Assembly: GCA_017536625.1 (NCBI GenBank)
Contig: JAFXGY010000043.1
Span: 1-64,000, forward strand
Source: Oscillospiraceae bacterium
GTDB taxonomy: Bacteria > Bacillota > Clostridia > Oscillospirales > Ruminococcaceae
Length of the DNA: 64,000 bases
Direction: 5' to 3'
A program made the position numbers and the translations under genes. Below the pieces are notes generated by a model. That model did no database searches. It worked only from the letters and a program-made list of their open reading frames with translations, and had not been told where the DNA came from. Shown here piece after piece: positions 1 to 9,073 of this stretch (positions are counted from its first letter, which is position 1; every line of letters starts with the position of its first letter).

Positions 1-162
1 AAAAGAAAAGTTTTAATCCCCTACCCGCTCGCTCCCGCGAGCGACTCCCCCTTGAAATCAAGGGGGAATAAACTCTCCACCAAAAGAACGGTGCTTCCTA
101 TTCTCAACCGTCGCCGTTCGGGGCCGGCAACGGATTTTCATCTAAGCTTTTTTGCCCGACCG
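1..162. repeat. Dispersed MITE-like repeat, copy A
   Basis: This non-coding stretch is closely similar over its whole length to 12459-12620. Shared parts in order are an AAAAGAAAAGTTTTAA start, a hairpin around CTCGC/GCGAG, a hairpin CCCCCTTG/CAAGGGGG, AATAAACTCTCCACC, the core GTCGCCGTTC, GGCCGGCAACGGATTTTCAT and GCCCGACC. It begins at the window edge, so its left end may be cut. It has no coding capacity and resembles a non-autonomous miniature element. Bases 163-230 hold nothing I recognise. Confidence 0.75.
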
Positions 163-230
163 TTTTTGTTTTTTTACTTTTTTGCTGAGATTTAATATAG
201 TTTTGGGAAAATATTTTTGAAAAATGCGCA

Positions 231-258
231 AAAAAACGGCGGGAACAAACCCCGCCGC
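231..258 (-). terminator. Terminator of the uvrBA operon
   Basis: A 7-bp GC stem (CGGCGGG at 237-243 with CCCGCCG at 251-257) is followed on the minus strand by a run of T (231-236). It lies about 80 bases after the stop codon of the last gene of the uvrB-uvrA operon, so it probably ends that transcript. Confidence 0.8.
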
Positions 259-337
259 ATAAATAATCTGTTATTTGATAAAGGAATCTTTCCGATGCCT
301 TCGGCAGTTCTCCTTCCTTCAGGCAAAGTAGGCAAAA

Positions 338-889
338 TTATCTTCCGCAAAGCTTCATATATTTTGCCCAGGCGTTCGGAAGTTTTTCGCGCACGAATTT
401 TGCATAGGGGCAATCGGGATTTTCGACCATCTTGTTTTTCGAAAGATAGCGGAGGATCGAATTTTCCCAAAGAAGGATTTCCTGCCTTGTTTTCTGTTCG
501 AAGGTATAAAGGCGGAATCTTCCCATATCCTCTTCTTCCATAAGCCATGCATAAAGATCCTGAATTTCGGTCGATTCTGAAACTTCGAGTTCCTTTTTTG
601 GGGTGAAAACGGAATTGATTTCTCCATTGGGAACAAGGTCGCTTTCATCCGCTTCCACAGTATAGATAAAACCTTTTTTGCCTTCGGTGCATTCTTTGAA
701 TGCATTTGGATAAAGTTCCTGATACTGGATTGTTCCGTCGGAACCGAAATCGCAGGGGAACCAATAAAAAGGTTCTTCCAGCGGATTTGCAAGGCAGAAA
801 GCCGCAATCATCTTTGAATCGCAGAGTTTTGCTTTTCCGGCTTCAGCGGTTTTGATATCGCTTTCGGTGCTTCCGTAATAATATGTCAT
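338..889 (-). CDS. Unknown protein, paralog of its upstream neighbour (second copy)
   Basis: A 183-residue soluble protein with no signal peptide or membrane helix. It is a diverged paralog of the gene at 886-1482: both have a YHGS/YYGS-like motif after the start, PxYWFPxxFGxDG near residue 40, ELYPxA, a central GxIYxVEA, and C(P/S)YAxFVxxKxP near the C-terminus. The LYHGS opening of its partner recalls the H-containing first motif of ADP-ribosyltransferase-like DUF3990-type proteins; here it is YYYGS, so the His is replaced. The ATG overlaps the upstream stop by four bases (ATGA) and has GGAGG seven bases upstream. It is last in the SOS-controlled uvrBA operon. Function unknown. Confidence 0.8.
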   Translation of the reverse strand: MTYYYGSTESDIKTAEAGKAKLCDSKMIAAFCLANPLEEPFYWFPCDFGSDGTIQYQELYPNAFKECTEGKKGFIYTVEADESDLVPNGEINSVFTPKKELEVSESTEIQDLYAWLMEEEDMGRFRLYTFEQKTRQEILLWENSILRYLSKNKMVENPDCPYAKFVREKLPNAWAKYMKLCGR

Positions 890-1482
890 CTCAAATCCTC
901 CGTTTTCTGTCTTTCCGCACAGATTTTTTCATATTTTTCCCAAACCTCCGGGAATTTTAATTTAACAAATTCAGCATAGGAACAATCCGGCGTTGCGATA
1001 AAATTCTTTTCGTCAATATAGCTTAAAATTCTGTTATGCCACCAGTTCATTTCTTTTTCGGATTTATCTTCGAACCTGCGAAGGCGAAAAACGCCTTTTT
1101 TCTCCTGTTCCGAAAGCCACTCAAAGCAATCCGGAATTTCGATGCAGTCCTTTACCTCCATCGCGGCGGTGGCAAGCCTTGCGCAGGGAATATTTTTGAA
1201 AGGTATAACATCTTTTTCTTCCGCTTCGACCACATAGATACAGCCTCTTCTGCCTTCCGAAACTTCCCGCAAAGCATCGGGATAAAGTTCGTCATATTCC
1301 GGTATGCCGTCTTTGCCGAAGCCATAGGGAAACCAGTAATAAGGTTTTTCCACCCCGTTCACCATATAAAATCCGGCTACGATTTCAAGGGTTGACATAT
1401 AGATATAAGGTCTTTCGTGATCCGCAAGACGTGGTTCGAGGGTTTTTATCCCGAAAATATTGCTTCCGTGGTATAAAATCAT
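886..1482 (-). CDS. Unknown protein with YHGS motif, uvrA-linked (first copy)
   Basis: A 198-residue protein that opens MILYHGSN, followed about 20 residues later by YIYMST. This spacing resembles the first two motifs of ADP-ribosyltransferase-fold families such as DUF3990, so an ART-like fold is my inference; no catalytic Glu motif is confidently placed. The gene starts 12 bases after the uvrA stop with a GGAG site and is translationally coupled to its paralog at 338-889. The position suggests co-expression with UvrB and UvrA after DNA damage. It could also be a domain unrelated to ART. Confidence 0.8.
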   Translation of the reverse strand: MILYHGSNIFGIKTLEPRLADHERPYIYMSTLEIVAGFYMVNGVEKPYYWFPYGFGKDGIPEYDELYPDALREVSEGRRGCIYVVEAEEKDVIPFKNIPCARLATAAMEVKDCIEIPDCFEWLSEQEKKGVFRLRRFEDKSEKEMNWWHNRILSYIDEKNFIATPDCSYAEFVKLKFPEVWEKYEKICAERQKTEDLR

Positions 1483-1494
1483 GCTGTTACTCCA

Positions 1495-4326
1495 TTAAAG
1501 TTTCTTTTCAAGTATCGGTCTGAGGAATTTTCCGGTATAGGATTCTTCACATTCCGCAACCTCTTCCGGGGTTCCCGCAATCACAAGGGTGCCACCTCCG
1601 TCGCCGCCTTCGGGACCAAGGTCGATTATGTGGTCGGCAACCTTGATTACGTCAAGGTTGTGCTCGATGAGTATTACGGTATTGCCGCCGTCAACAAGCC
1701 TTTGGAGCACTTCGATGAGCTTGTGAACGTCGGCGGTATGAAGCCCGGTGGTGGGTTCATCAAGGATATATACGGTTTTTCCGGTGGGACGTTTTGCAAG
1801 TTCAGTCGCAAGCTTGACCCTTTGGGCTTCGCCGCCGGAAAGGGTTGTTGCCGCCTGGCCGAGGGTCACATATCCAAGGCCCACTTCGGAAAGAACCTGG
1901 ATTTTGCGTTTTATCTTCGGCACGTTATCGAAGAAAAGGAGAGCTTCCTCCACGGTCATATTGAGTATATCGCTGATATTTTTGCCTTTGTAATGCACCT
2001 CAAGGGTTTCGCGGTTATAGCGTTTTCCTTTGCAGACTTCGCAGGGAACGAAAATATTCGGCAAAAAGTGCATTTCAATTTCGATTATGCCGTCACCTTC
2101 GCAAGCTTCGCATCTTCCGCCGCGAACGTTGAAAGAATAGCGGCTTGCGCTATAGCCTTTTGCCTTCGATTCGGCGGTTTCCGCAAAAAGATTGCGGATA
2201 TCGGTGAAAACGCCGGTATAGGTTGCTGGGTTGGAACGAGGGGTTCTTCCGATGGGTGACTGGTCGATGCAGATAACTTTATCGAGATATTCTTCTCCCT
2301 CAACCCCGTCGCAATGTCCGGGAATACATTTTGCTCTGTTCAAATCACGGGCGAGGGTTTTATAAAGTATTTCGTTGACGAGGGAGCTTTTTCCGGAACC
2401 GGAAACGCCCGTTACCACAACGAATTTTCCGAGGGGGAATTCCACATCAAGGTTTTTAAGGTTATTCTCCCTTGCGCCGCGCACAACAATTTTTTTGCCG
2501 TTGCCTTCCCTTCTCTTTTCCGGAATTTCGATTTTCTTCCTTCCGGAAAGATAAGCGCCGGTTATGGAATCCGGGCAGTTCATAATATCCTCCACCGTTC
2601 CGGAACATACTATGTTTCCGCCGTGAATGCCCGCTCCGGGACCAATATCGACTATATGGTCCGCGGCAAACATTGTATCGGTATCGTGCTCAACAACGAT
2701 TACCGTGTTGCCGAGGTCACGAAGATGCTGAAGGGTTCCGATAAGTTTTTCGTTATCACGCTGATGCAGGCCGATGCTGGGTTCATCAAGGATATAAAGA
2801 ACTCCCATAAGGGAAGAACCTATCTGGGTCGCAAGGCGGATTCGCTGGGCTTCGCCGCCGGAAAGGGTCGTTGCGCTTCTGGAAAGGGTGAGATATTCAA
2901 GTCCGACGTTTTTGAGGAATCCGAGCCTTGATTTTATTTCCTTTACGATAAGATAGGAAATCATCTTTTCGCGTTCGGTAAGCTGCATATTTTCAACGAA
3001 GTCGAGCGCTTCCTTTACGGACATCTTCGTGAAATCGCTTATGTTCTTTCCGCATACTGTTACCCCAAGGGATATGGGCTTAAGACGCTCGCCGTGGCAT
3101 TCCGGACAATCGACTGAGCGCATCTGGAGGGCAATTTCTTCCTTCACCCATTCGCTGTTCGTTTCCCGGAAGCGGCGTTCCATATTATTGATTATGCCTT
3201 CAAATTCGCTTTGGAAATATCCGTGCATGCTGTTGCTTTCGCGCTTGACCATAAGCTTTTTGCCCTTGCTTCCGTAAAGAAGCACGTCTATTACGGATTT
3301 TGGCAGATCTTTTACCGGAACATCAAGGGAAAAATCATATTCCTTCGCAAGAGCCTCGTAATAATTGGTGGCAATGCCGCCTTCGTAATAATACCAGCCG
3401 GAAGCGTGAATTGCCCCTTCACGGATTGAAAGATTCTTGTTCGGCAAAACGAGGTCAGGGTCGACCTGCATGAAAACGCCGAGGCCGGTGCATTTTTCGC
3501 AGGCACCAAAGGGGTTATTGAAAGAGAACATTCGCGGAGAAAGTTCGTCAATGGCGGCGCCGTGATCCGGACAGGCATAGTTTTGGGAAAACATAAGGTC
3601 TTCGCCGTCGATGACATTGACGACCGCAAGTCCGCCGCTTTGCTGCATTACTGTTTCAAGGGAATCTGTAAGCCTTGATTTTACTTCCGGCTTTACCACA
3701 AGACGGTCAACGATTATTTCGATGGTATGCTTTTTGTTCTTTTCAAGCTTGACTTCCTCGGAAAGGTCATATATGCTTCCGTCGATGCGCACGCGAACAA
3801 AACCGCTTTTTCTTGCGGCTTCAAGTTCCTTTGCATATTCACCTTTTCTTCCACGGACTATCGGCGCCATAAGCTGGATTTTGGTTCCTTCAGGAAGTTC
3901 CAGCACCTGGTCAACGATCTGGTCGATGGTCTGCTGTTTTATCTCTCTTCCGCAGACCGGGCAATGGGGAATTCCTATTCTTGCGTAAAGCAGACGGAGA
4001 TAGTCATATATTTCGGTAACGGTTCCCACTGTGGAACGGGGGTTTTTGCTTGTGTTCTTCTGGTCAATGGAAATTGCCGGCGAAAGCCCATCGATGGAAT
4101 CCACATCCGGTTTTTCCATCATGCCGAGGAACATTCTTGCATAGGAAGAAAGGCTTTCCATATAGCGGCGCTGGCCGTCCGCATAGATTGTATCGAAAGC
4201 GAGAGAGCTTTTTCCGGAACCGGAAAGACCGGTGAAAACAACAAGTTTATCACGGGGAATTTCCACATCGATATTTTTAAGGTTATGTTCCCTTGCTCCC
4301 TTTATGACGATGGAACTTTGATTCAT
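1495..4326 (-). CDS. uvrA: UvrABC excinuclease subunit A
   Basis: UvrA is the DNA-damage sensor ATPase of nucleotide excision repair and hands lesions to UvrB. The 943-residue protein has the full family layout: Walker A GLSGSGKS at residues 33-40, a CPVC zinc site near 115, the insertion zinc module (CPDHG ... CEKC), an LSGGEAQR signature, a second Walker [10 protein letters not shown] near 640, the CEAC/CEVC zinc finger near 735 and a second LSGGEAQR with [11 protein letters not shown] place the start at 4326, where ATG follows GGAGG with nine bases spacing; this start lies inside the end of uvrB (44-base overlap), so the two are translationally coupled. Longer starts exist but lack such a site. 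Confidence 0.97.
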   Translation of the reverse strand: MNQSSIVIKGAREHNLKNIDVEIPRDKLVVFTGLSGSGKSSLAFDTIYADGQRRYMESLSSYARMFLGMMEKPDVDSIDGLSPAISIDQKNTSKNPRSTVGTVTEIYDYLRLLYARIGIPHCPVCGREIKQQTIDQIVDQVLELPEGTKIQLMAPIVRGRKGEYAKELEAARKSGFVRVRIDGSIYDLSEEVKLEKNKKHTIEIIVDRLVVKPEVKSRLTDSLETVMQQSGGLAVVNVIDGEDLMFSQNYACPDHGAAIDELSPRMFSFNNPFGACEKCTGLGVFMQVDPDLVLPNKNLSIREGAIHASGWYYYEGGIATNYYEALAKEYDFSLDVPVKDLPKSVIDVLLYGSKGKKLMVKRESNSMHGYFQSEFEGIINNMERRFRETNSEWVKEEIALQMRSVDCPECHGERLKPISLGVTVCGKNISDFTKMSVKEALDFVENMQLTEREKMISYLIVKEIKSRLGFLKNVGLEYLTLSRSATTLSGGEAQRIRLATQIGSSLMGVLYILDEPSIGLHQRDNEKLIGTLQHLRDLGNTVIVVEHDTDTMFAADHIVDIGPGAGIHGGNIVCSGTVEDIMNCPDSITGAYLSGRKKIEIPEKRREGNGKKIVVRGARENNLKNLDVEFPLGKFVVVTGVSGSGKSSLVNEILYKTLARDLNRAKCIPGHCDGVEGEEYLDKVICIDQSPIGRTPRSNPATYTGVFTDIRNLFAETAESKAKGYSASRYSFNVRGGRCEACEGDGIIEIEMHFLPNIFVPCEVCKGKRYNRETLEVHYKGKNISDILNMTVEEALLFFDNVPKIKRKIQVLSEVGLGYVTLGQAATTLSGGEAQRVKLATELAKRPTGKTVYILDEPTTGLHTADVHKLIEVLQRLVDGGNTVILIEHNLDVIKVADHIIDLGPEGGDGGGTLVIAGTPEEVAECEESYTGKFLRPILEKKL

Positions 4327-6295
4327 ACTGCACATCCTCCAACTGTTCACGGAGTTTTTTGATTCTGTCGCGGAGATAGGCCGCGTGTTCGAATTCAAGG
4401 ATCTTCGAAGCCGCCTTCATTTCATTGGTAAGGCGCTTGATTTCCTCTTCGGTTTCTTTATAAGTCATGCGGCGCTTGCCGCCTTTTTCATCATCTTTAT
4501 GGCTGGAAATTTCAATTATATCACGGACGTCCTTTTTGATGGTTTTCGGGATTATTCCGTGTTCCTTGTTATATGCATCCTGAATGGCTCTGCGGCGTTC
4601 CGTTTCGGTTATGGCCTTTTCCATGCTTTCGGTAACGGTATCCGCATACATGATGACTTTGCCTTCGGCATTTCTTGCGGCACGGCCGATGGTCTGGATA
4701 AGGGAAGTTTCGCTTCGGAGGAAGCCTTCCTTATCAGCATCGAGAATTGCCACAAGGCTCACTTCCGGAATATCAAGTCCTTCACGCAAAAGGTTGATTC
4801 CGCAAAGGACATCGAATTCGCCGAGCCTTAAATCGCGGATAATCTCCATTCGTTCGATGGTATCGATATCATGGTGCATATAGCGGACCTTAACGCCCAT
4901 CTGAATGAGATAATCCGTAAGGTTTTCCGCCATTTTTTTGGTAAGAGTGGTGATAAGGGTTCTTTCGCCCTTTTCCACTCTAATATTGATTTCGGAAAGC
5001 AGATCTTCGATCTGCCCTTCCACGGGGCGCACGCTGATTTCCGGGTCAAGAAGTCCTGTCGGACGGATAACCTGTTCGACCTTCTGTGTACTGCGGTCTT
5101 TTTCATACTGACCCGGGGTTGCGCTTACATAGATTATCTGGTTCAGCTTTCCGTCAAATTCATCAAAGGTCAGCGGGCGGTTATCTATTGCTGAAGGCAG
5201 ACGAAAACCATATTCTATAAGGTTTTCTTTCCTTGAACGGTCGCCGCCGGACATTGCCCTGACCTGCGGAAGAGTAACGTGGCTTTCATCTATGAAAAGC
5301 ACGAAGTCTTCGGGGAAATAATCCAGCAAAGTGGTAGGGCAGGAACCTGGCGCTCTTCCGGAAAGAACCCGGGAATAGTTTTCGATTCCCTTGCAAAAAC
5401 CCACTTCCGTAAGCATTTCCATATCGTAATTGGTGCGTTCTTCGATGCGCTGGGCTTCGATGAACTTCCCTTTTTCTTTAAAGAATTTTACCCTTTCCTC
5501 ACATTCTTCGCGGATTTCGTCAACCGCTTTAAGCATTTTATCCTTCGGAACAATATAGTGGGAAGCGGGATAAATTGAAACATGGTTCAGAACGCCTTTT
5601 ACTTCGCCGGTAACCGCCTGGATTTCGGTTATGCGGTCAACCTCATCACCGAAAAATTCGATGCGGAAAACCTTTTCGTCAGAATATGCAGGGCAGATTT
5701 CGATAACGTCGCCCCGGACACGGAATTTGTTGCGGATAAGGTTCATATCGTTGCGCTCATACTGCATATTCACAAGCTGATTGATTACTTCGTCACGGTC
5801 TTTCTGCATTCCGGGACGGAGCGAAAGCACCATGGTGCGGTAATCTATCGGGTCGCCGAGGGTATAGATGCAGGAAACGGAAGCGACGATTATTACATCG
5901 CGCCTTTCTGAAAGGGCGGCGGTTGCGGAATGGCGCAGTTTTTCGATTTCGTCGTTAATATCACTCGTTTTTTCGATATAGGTATCGGTGGAAGCGATAT
6001 ATGCTTCCGGCTGATAATAATCATAGTAGGATACGAAATATTCAACGCTGTTTTCCGGGAAAAATTCCTTGAATTCGCTGCAAAGCTGGGCAGCAAGGGT
6101 CTTGTTATGGGAAAGAACTATGGTCGGGCGGTTGATCTTTTCGATAACGGAAGCCATGGTGAAGGTTTTTCCTGAACCGGTGATACCAAGAAGGGTCTGT
6201 TCCCTGTCGCCGCGGTTTATTCCTTCAACAAGCTTTTCGATAGCCTGGGGCTGGTCGCCGGTTGGCTTAAAAGGTGAAACAAGCTTGAAATCCAA
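4283..6295 (-). CDS. uvrB: UvrABC excinuclease subunit B (TTG start)
   Basis: UvrB is the helicase-like subunit that verifies damage and recruits UvrC. The protein (670 residues) has [12 protein letters not shown], Walker A GITGSGKT, the damage-probing beta-hairpin [10 protein letters not shown], helicase motifs DESHVT and QTIGRAARN, and a C-terminal UVR domain. I choose TTG at 6295: it has AGGAGG nine bases upstream and gives the family N-terminus (LDFKLVSPF). The in-frame ATG at 6355 falls inside the -10 element and cannot be the start of the main transcript. Length matches E. coli UvrB (673). A LexA box lies between promoter and gene. Confidence 0.96.
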   Translation of the reverse strand: MDFKLVSPFKPTGDQPQAIEKLVEGINRGDREQTLLGITGSGKTFTMASVIEKINRPTIVLSHNKTLAAQLCSEFKEFFPENSVEYFVSYYDYYQPEAYIASTDTYIEKTSDINDEIEKLRHSATAALSERRDVIIVASVSCIYTLGDPIDYRTMVLSLRPGMQKDRDEVINQLVNMQYERNDMNLIRNKFRVRGDVIEICPAYSDEKVFRIEFFGDEVDRITEIQAVTGEVKGVLNHVSIYPASHYIVPKDKMLKAVDEIREECEERVKFFKEKGKFIEAQRIEERTNYDMEMLTEVGFCKGIENYSRVLSGRAPGSCPTTLLDYFPEDFVLFIDESHVTLPQVRAMSGGDRSRKENLIEYGFRLPSAIDNRPLTFDEFDGKLNQIIYVSATPGQYEKDRSTQKVEQVIRPTGLLDPEISVRPVEGQIEDLLSEINIRVEKGERTLITTLTKKMAENLTDYLIQMGVKVRYMHHDIDTIERMEIIRDLRLGEFDVLCGINLLREGLDIPEVSLVAILDADKEGFLRSETSLIQTIGRAARNAEGKVIMYADTVTESMEKAITETERRRAIQDAYNKEHGIIPKTIKKDVRDIIEISSHKDDEKGGKRRMTYKETEEEIKRLTNEMKAASKILEFEHAAYLRDRIKKLREQLEDVQYESKFHRHKGSKGT

Positions 6296-6323
6296 AAAAA
6301 TCGTCCTCCTTCCGTTCTTTGCG

Positions 6324-6382
6324 TGAACATTTGTTCGTTTTTTCGTATCCTTCATTATACAATATTATTGAAAATAAGTCAA
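6324..6382 (-). promoter_or_regulatory. SOS promoter of uvrBA with LexA box
   Basis: On the minus strand TTGACT (6377-6382), a 17-base spacer and TATAAT (6354-6359) form a strong sigma-A promoter. Downstream, CGAACAAATGTTCA (6324-6337) matches the Gram-positive LexA/DinR box CGAAC-N4-GTTCG except for the last base. The box lies just after the expected transcription start, which fits repression by LexA and induction by DNA damage. Confidence 0.9.
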
Positions 6383-6418
6383 TATAATATACCCCGGGGA
6401 AATTATTGTTTAGTACAA

Positions 6419-6570
6419 AACCTCCCTTGTCAAAGGGAGGGGGACCATCGCCGTTCTGGCGATGGTGGAGGGATTCATTATAAAAAATACCGGTAATTAA
6501 AGAAAGAATCCCCCAGTCTTTTTTAACCGCAGGCGGTTAAAAAATCCAGCCCCCTTTAACAAGGGAGGCT
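6419..6570. repeat. MITE-like element with 20-bp terminal inverted repeats
   Basis: The ends CCTCCCTTGTCAAAGGGAGG (6421-6440) and CCCCCTTTAACAAGGGAGG (6550-6568) are imperfect inverted repeats. Inside are two hairpins, CCATCGCC/GGCGATGG and TTAACCGC/GCGGTTAA. It is about 150 bp and has no coding capacity. It shares a GCCGTTCNGG-like core with the repeats at 1-162 and 12459-12620, but the termini differ. It sits just upstream of the uvrB promoter. Confidence 0.8.
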
Positions 6571-6598
6571 TAATAGGATAAATAATAATTTATCTTTT

Positions 6599-6786
6599 GT
6601 AACATCTTCCGCGAAAAGTTTAACCAAACTGGTTTTGGATTGTAACCAAAGTGAAAATATATCATCACAAAGTCATCACAAACGGCAGGTATTATATAAC
6701 CAGAGCAAAAAAGAGCAGAAGATGTTAGTTTCCGAGCAATTCTAACAGCTGAAATCACAGTGAACCGAAAGGTTCGCTGTTTTTTT
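6599..6786 (+). ncRNA. Candidate structured RNA with its own terminator
   Basis: A 10-bp closing stem pairs TAACATCTTC (6600-6609) with GAAGATGTTA (6718-6727). Inside are small hairpins such as AACCA/TGGTT (about 6622-6634) and TTTGG/CCAAA. A second helix, GTTAG (6724-6728) with CTAAC (6742-6746), competes with the closing stem. A rho-independent terminator follows at 6758-6786. No plus-strand gene lies upstream, so this is either an independent small RNA of about 190 nt or a leader with attenuation for the reductase gene at 6896. I do not recognise a known family. The promoter is unclear. Confidence 0.4.
6758..6786 (+). terminator. Rho-independent terminator after the candidate RNA
   Basis: The stem CAGTGAACC / GGTTCGCTG closes a GAAA loop and is followed by seven T. 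It lies about 110 bases upstream of the next plus-strand gene and downstream of no open reading frame. Confidence 0.8.
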
Positions 6787-6895
6787 ATTTATTTTTATTA
6801 TTCCGACACATTGTTTGTTTTTGTTGTTCTTTAACGGTCCTCTCTGTGATATGATTAACATAAAGGCGTTTTGCCGGATTGAGGAGGATTTTTTT

Positions 6896-7906
6896 ATGAA
6901 CAATACCATTTATCTTGTAACCGGTGCGGCCGGATTCCTTGGAAGCACCACCTGCCGCCAGCTTATAAAAGAAGGCAAAAAAGTCCGCGGATTCGTTCTT
7001 CCAAATGATCCTGCGGCAAAATACCTTCCGGAAGAAGTTGAAGTTATTTACGGTGATCTTTGCGATAAGGAATCCGTCGAAAAATTCTTTGCCGTTCCCG
7101 AAGGCACCGAAAGCATCTGCCTTCATATCGCAAGCATTGTAACCGTAACCCCGGAATATAACCAGAAAGTTGTTGACGTAAACGTTGGCGGCACCAACAA
7201 CATCATTGATGCTGTTCTCGCCCACCCTGAATGCAGAAAACTGGTCTATTGCAGCTCCACCGGCGCTATTCCCGAAGCACCGAAGGGCACCCCCATCAAA
7301 GAGGTTTATAAATTCGAACCGGAAAAACTTATTGACTGTTACAGCCAGACCAAGGCACAGGCAACCCAGAACGTACTTGATGCTGTAAAAGAACGCGGAC
7401 TTCACGCCTGTGTTGTTCATCCCAGCGGAATTCTCGGTCCGGAAGATTATTCCATAAGCGAAACCACCGGAACCCTTATAAAAATAATCAAAGGCGATAT
7501 GCCCGCCGGAATTGACGGTTCCTTCAACCTTTCCGACGTTCGCGACCTTGCAAACGGAACTATTCTTGCTGCGGAAAAAGGACGTGACGGCGAATGTTAT
7601 ATCCTTGCAAACGCAGAAATCACCTTCAGGGAATTCTGCAAGCTTATCGCTGCGGAAAGCGGCTGTAAACCAATCAAAATGTTCCTTCCTCTTAAAGTTG
7701 CCTATACCTTCGGAAAACTTGCCGAATGGCACGCAAAACGCACCGGAACCAAAGCTCTTATGACCACTTTTTCTGTTTATAACCTTGCAAGAAACAACAC
7801 TTTCGATTATTCCAAAGCTAAAGAAGAACTCGGATACACTACCAGACCTTGCGCAGAAACAGTCAGGGACGAAATTGCATGGCTTAAAAAAGAAGGAAAA
7901 ATCTGA
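6896..7906 (+). CDS. NAD(P)-dependent epimerase/dehydratase or dihydroflavonol-reductase-like SDR
   Basis: An extended short-chain dehydrogenase/reductase of 336 residues. It opens with a Rossmann fold and the nucleotide motif GAAGFLG near residue 10, has CSS at the active-site Ser region and YSQTK as the catalytic YxxxK near residue 155. The overall pattern is closest to dihydroflavonol-4-reductase-like SDRs; the substrate cannot be read from sequence. The start is set by AGGAGG eight bases before ATG at 6896; the longer frame from 6815 has no ribosome site. An extended -10 (TGATATGAT at 6847-6855) may drive it. It converges on a TetR regulator across a shared terminator. Confidence 0.88.
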   Translation: MNNTIYLVTGAAGFLGSTTCRQLIKEGKKVRGFVLPNDPAAKYLPEEVEVIYGDLCDKESVEKFFAVPEGTESICLHIASIVTVTPEYNQKVVDVNVGGTNNIIDAVLAHPECRKLVYCSSTGAIPEAPKGTPIKEVYKFEPEKLIDCYSQTKAQATQNVLDAVKERGLHACVVHPSGILGPEDYSISETTGTLIKIIKGDMPAGIDGSFNLSDVRDLANGTILAAEKGRDGECYILANAEITFREFCKLIAAESGCKPIKMFLPLKVAYTFGKLAEWHAKRTGTKALMTTFSVYNLARNNTFDYSKAKEELGYTTRPCAETVRDEIAWLKKEGKI

Positions 7907-7916
7907 AGCAGAACAT

Positions 7917-7956
7917 AAAAATCCCGTGCTCATTTTTACTGAGCACGGGATTTTTT
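7917..7956. terminator. Bidirectional terminator between convergent genes
   Basis: An 11-bp stem ATCCCGTGCTC / GAGCACGGGAT with A-run before and T-run after serves the plus-strand reductase and the minus-strand TetR gene. Confidence 0.9.
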
Positions 7957-8480
7957 CATTTTCTTCCGGCATATTCGCTTTTAATAATAAATTCTATTTC
8001 TTCAGGGGTTTCGGCACAGCCTTTTTCCAGCCATTTTTTAATCACCGCATTGAGGCCGTTATAAAAAAATTCTATGTGATAATCGATATATTTATTTTTG
8101 AAGTATTTTTCGGCCTGAACAGGATCATATCTTATATCTTCTGCGGAAAAACCGGAACCGAGCCTGAAATACGCTCTGTAAAGCATCTGATTATCTTTTA
8201 TGTGATAAAAAAGCTTCAAAAAATCGTTGCTTCCGGAACGCTTCCGGACTTCTTCCTTATAAATCGCACGGAATTCCGATAAAAGGCGTTCTTTTATTTT
8301 CTCCTCAAGCTCACTTATATCGGTATAGTTCGCATAAAAGGTACTTCTGTTTATTCCGGCTCTCTTTGCTATTTCACGAACGGTTATTTCTTCCCTTTTG
8401 TTTTCCTGCAAAAGTTCAAGATATGCATTTTCGATTCTGGCAACGGAAGTTTTTCTTCTTGCGTTGTTGCTTACGTTCAT
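7956..8480 (-). CDS. TetR/AcrR family transcriptional regulator
   Basis: A 174-residue regulator with an N-terminal TetR helix-turn-helix (EITVREIAKRAGINRSTFY, about residues 33-51) and an all-helical C-terminal ligand domain of the DhaS/TetR_C_7 kind. The start ATG follows GGCGGTG. It has its own promoter (8510-8538). The neighbouring reductase converges on it, so it need not be the target; the effector is unknown. Confidence 0.85.
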   Translation of the reverse strand: MNVSNNARRKTSVARIENAYLELLQENKREEITVREIAKRAGINRSTFYANYTDISELEEKIKERLLSEFRAIYKEEVRKRSGSNDFLKLFYHIKDNQMLYRAYFRLGSGFSAEDIRYDPVQAEKYFKNKYIDYHIEFFYNGLNAVIKKWLEKGCAETPEEIEFIIKSEYAGRK

Positions 8481-8509
8481 TTTATCACCGCCGATTATTG
8501 ATATTCCAT

Positions 8510-8538
8510 ATTATAGCTTTCCAGCACCAATATTTCAA
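8510..8538 (-). promoter_or_regulatory. Promoter of the TetR gene
   Basis: TTGAAA (8533-8538), a 17-base spacer and TATAAT (8510-8515) on the minus strand, 30 bases upstream of the start codon. Confidence 0.75.
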
Positions 8539-8561
8539 CACTCTGTTGCTTTTATGGCAAT

Positions 8562-8588
8562 AAAAAAGGAGCCCCCGGCTCCTTTTTT
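8562..8588 (-). terminator. Terminator of the trxB-nadE-HD-ASCH operon
   Basis: The stem AAAAAAGGAGCC / GGCTCCTTTTTT with a CCC loop abuts the stop codon of the ASCH gene. It can also work on the plus strand. Confidence 0.85.
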
Positions 8589-9055
8589 TACTGAAAAATC
8601 ACTTCGAATTCTTCGCAGAGAATCAAAGTATCCTCATTGAATTCGATTCCGTATTCTTCGCATTTCTGTTCAAATTCTTTTCGGTGAATTTTCTTCCAGC
8701 CTTCAAGGCTCTGGTCACCTTCGCCCTCTTTTGCGGCAAATTCCGCATCCACCTCGCTGAATTTTTTGATTTCCACCTTAGTGTCTTTCAGAATGAAAAG
8801 AGGGACTTCGTCGCTGTCGAGAATTATGGAATAATCCCCTTCCTCCGGAACTTTCATTTCGTCGAGTTCGAATGTTTTATAAACGCTGGAGGTTGCGGTT
8901 TTTATTCCCGCAAGGCAAAGAGATGCAAGACGGTCGCAGCCGCGTTTTCCGTCAAGGAACTGCCATACGTCATAATAGAGTTCATCTTTATTGAGGTCCG
9001 CATTGTGGTCGCAAAATGCTTCCCAAAATTCTTCTGCTTCAAGAGTGATGTTCAT
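8588..9055 (-). CDS. ASCH domain protein
   Basis: A 155-residue protein of the ASCH superfamily, a PUA-like beta-barrel expected to bind RNA or modified nucleosides. The family signature is seen as GIKTATSSVY near residue 50, followed by GDYSIILD and a predicted strand with VPLFIL. Some ASCH proteins such as YqfB are N4-acetylcytidine amidohydrolases; this cannot be decided here. It is the last gene of a four-gene operon behind an HD hydrolase, NAD synthetase and thioredoxin reductase. ATG follows AAGGAAG. Confidence 0.85.
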   Translation of the reverse strand: MNITLEAEEFWEAFCDHNADLNKDELYYDVWQFLDGKRGCDRLASLCLAGIKTATSSVYKTFELDEMKVPEEGDYSIILDSDEVPLFILKDTKVEIKKFSEVDAEFAAKEGEGDQSLEGWKKIHRKEFEQKCEEYGIEFNEDTLILCEEFEVIFQ

Positions 9056-9073
9056 AATGCACTTCCTTATGTA

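Noticed and set aside
6570..6758. A 62-codon minus-strand frame in the gap upstream of uvrB
   Set aside because: It overlaps the MITE end and the candidate RNA, has no ribosome site and no protein-like pattern.
6599..6786. 6S RNA
   Set aside because: Size and closing stem are similar, but the inner part does not form the long, nearly continuous helix with a central bubble.
6785..7972. A 395-codon minus-strand frame opposite the SDR gene
   Set aside because: Phe/Gly-rich shadow of a well-supported gene; it also crosses the terminator at 7917-7956.
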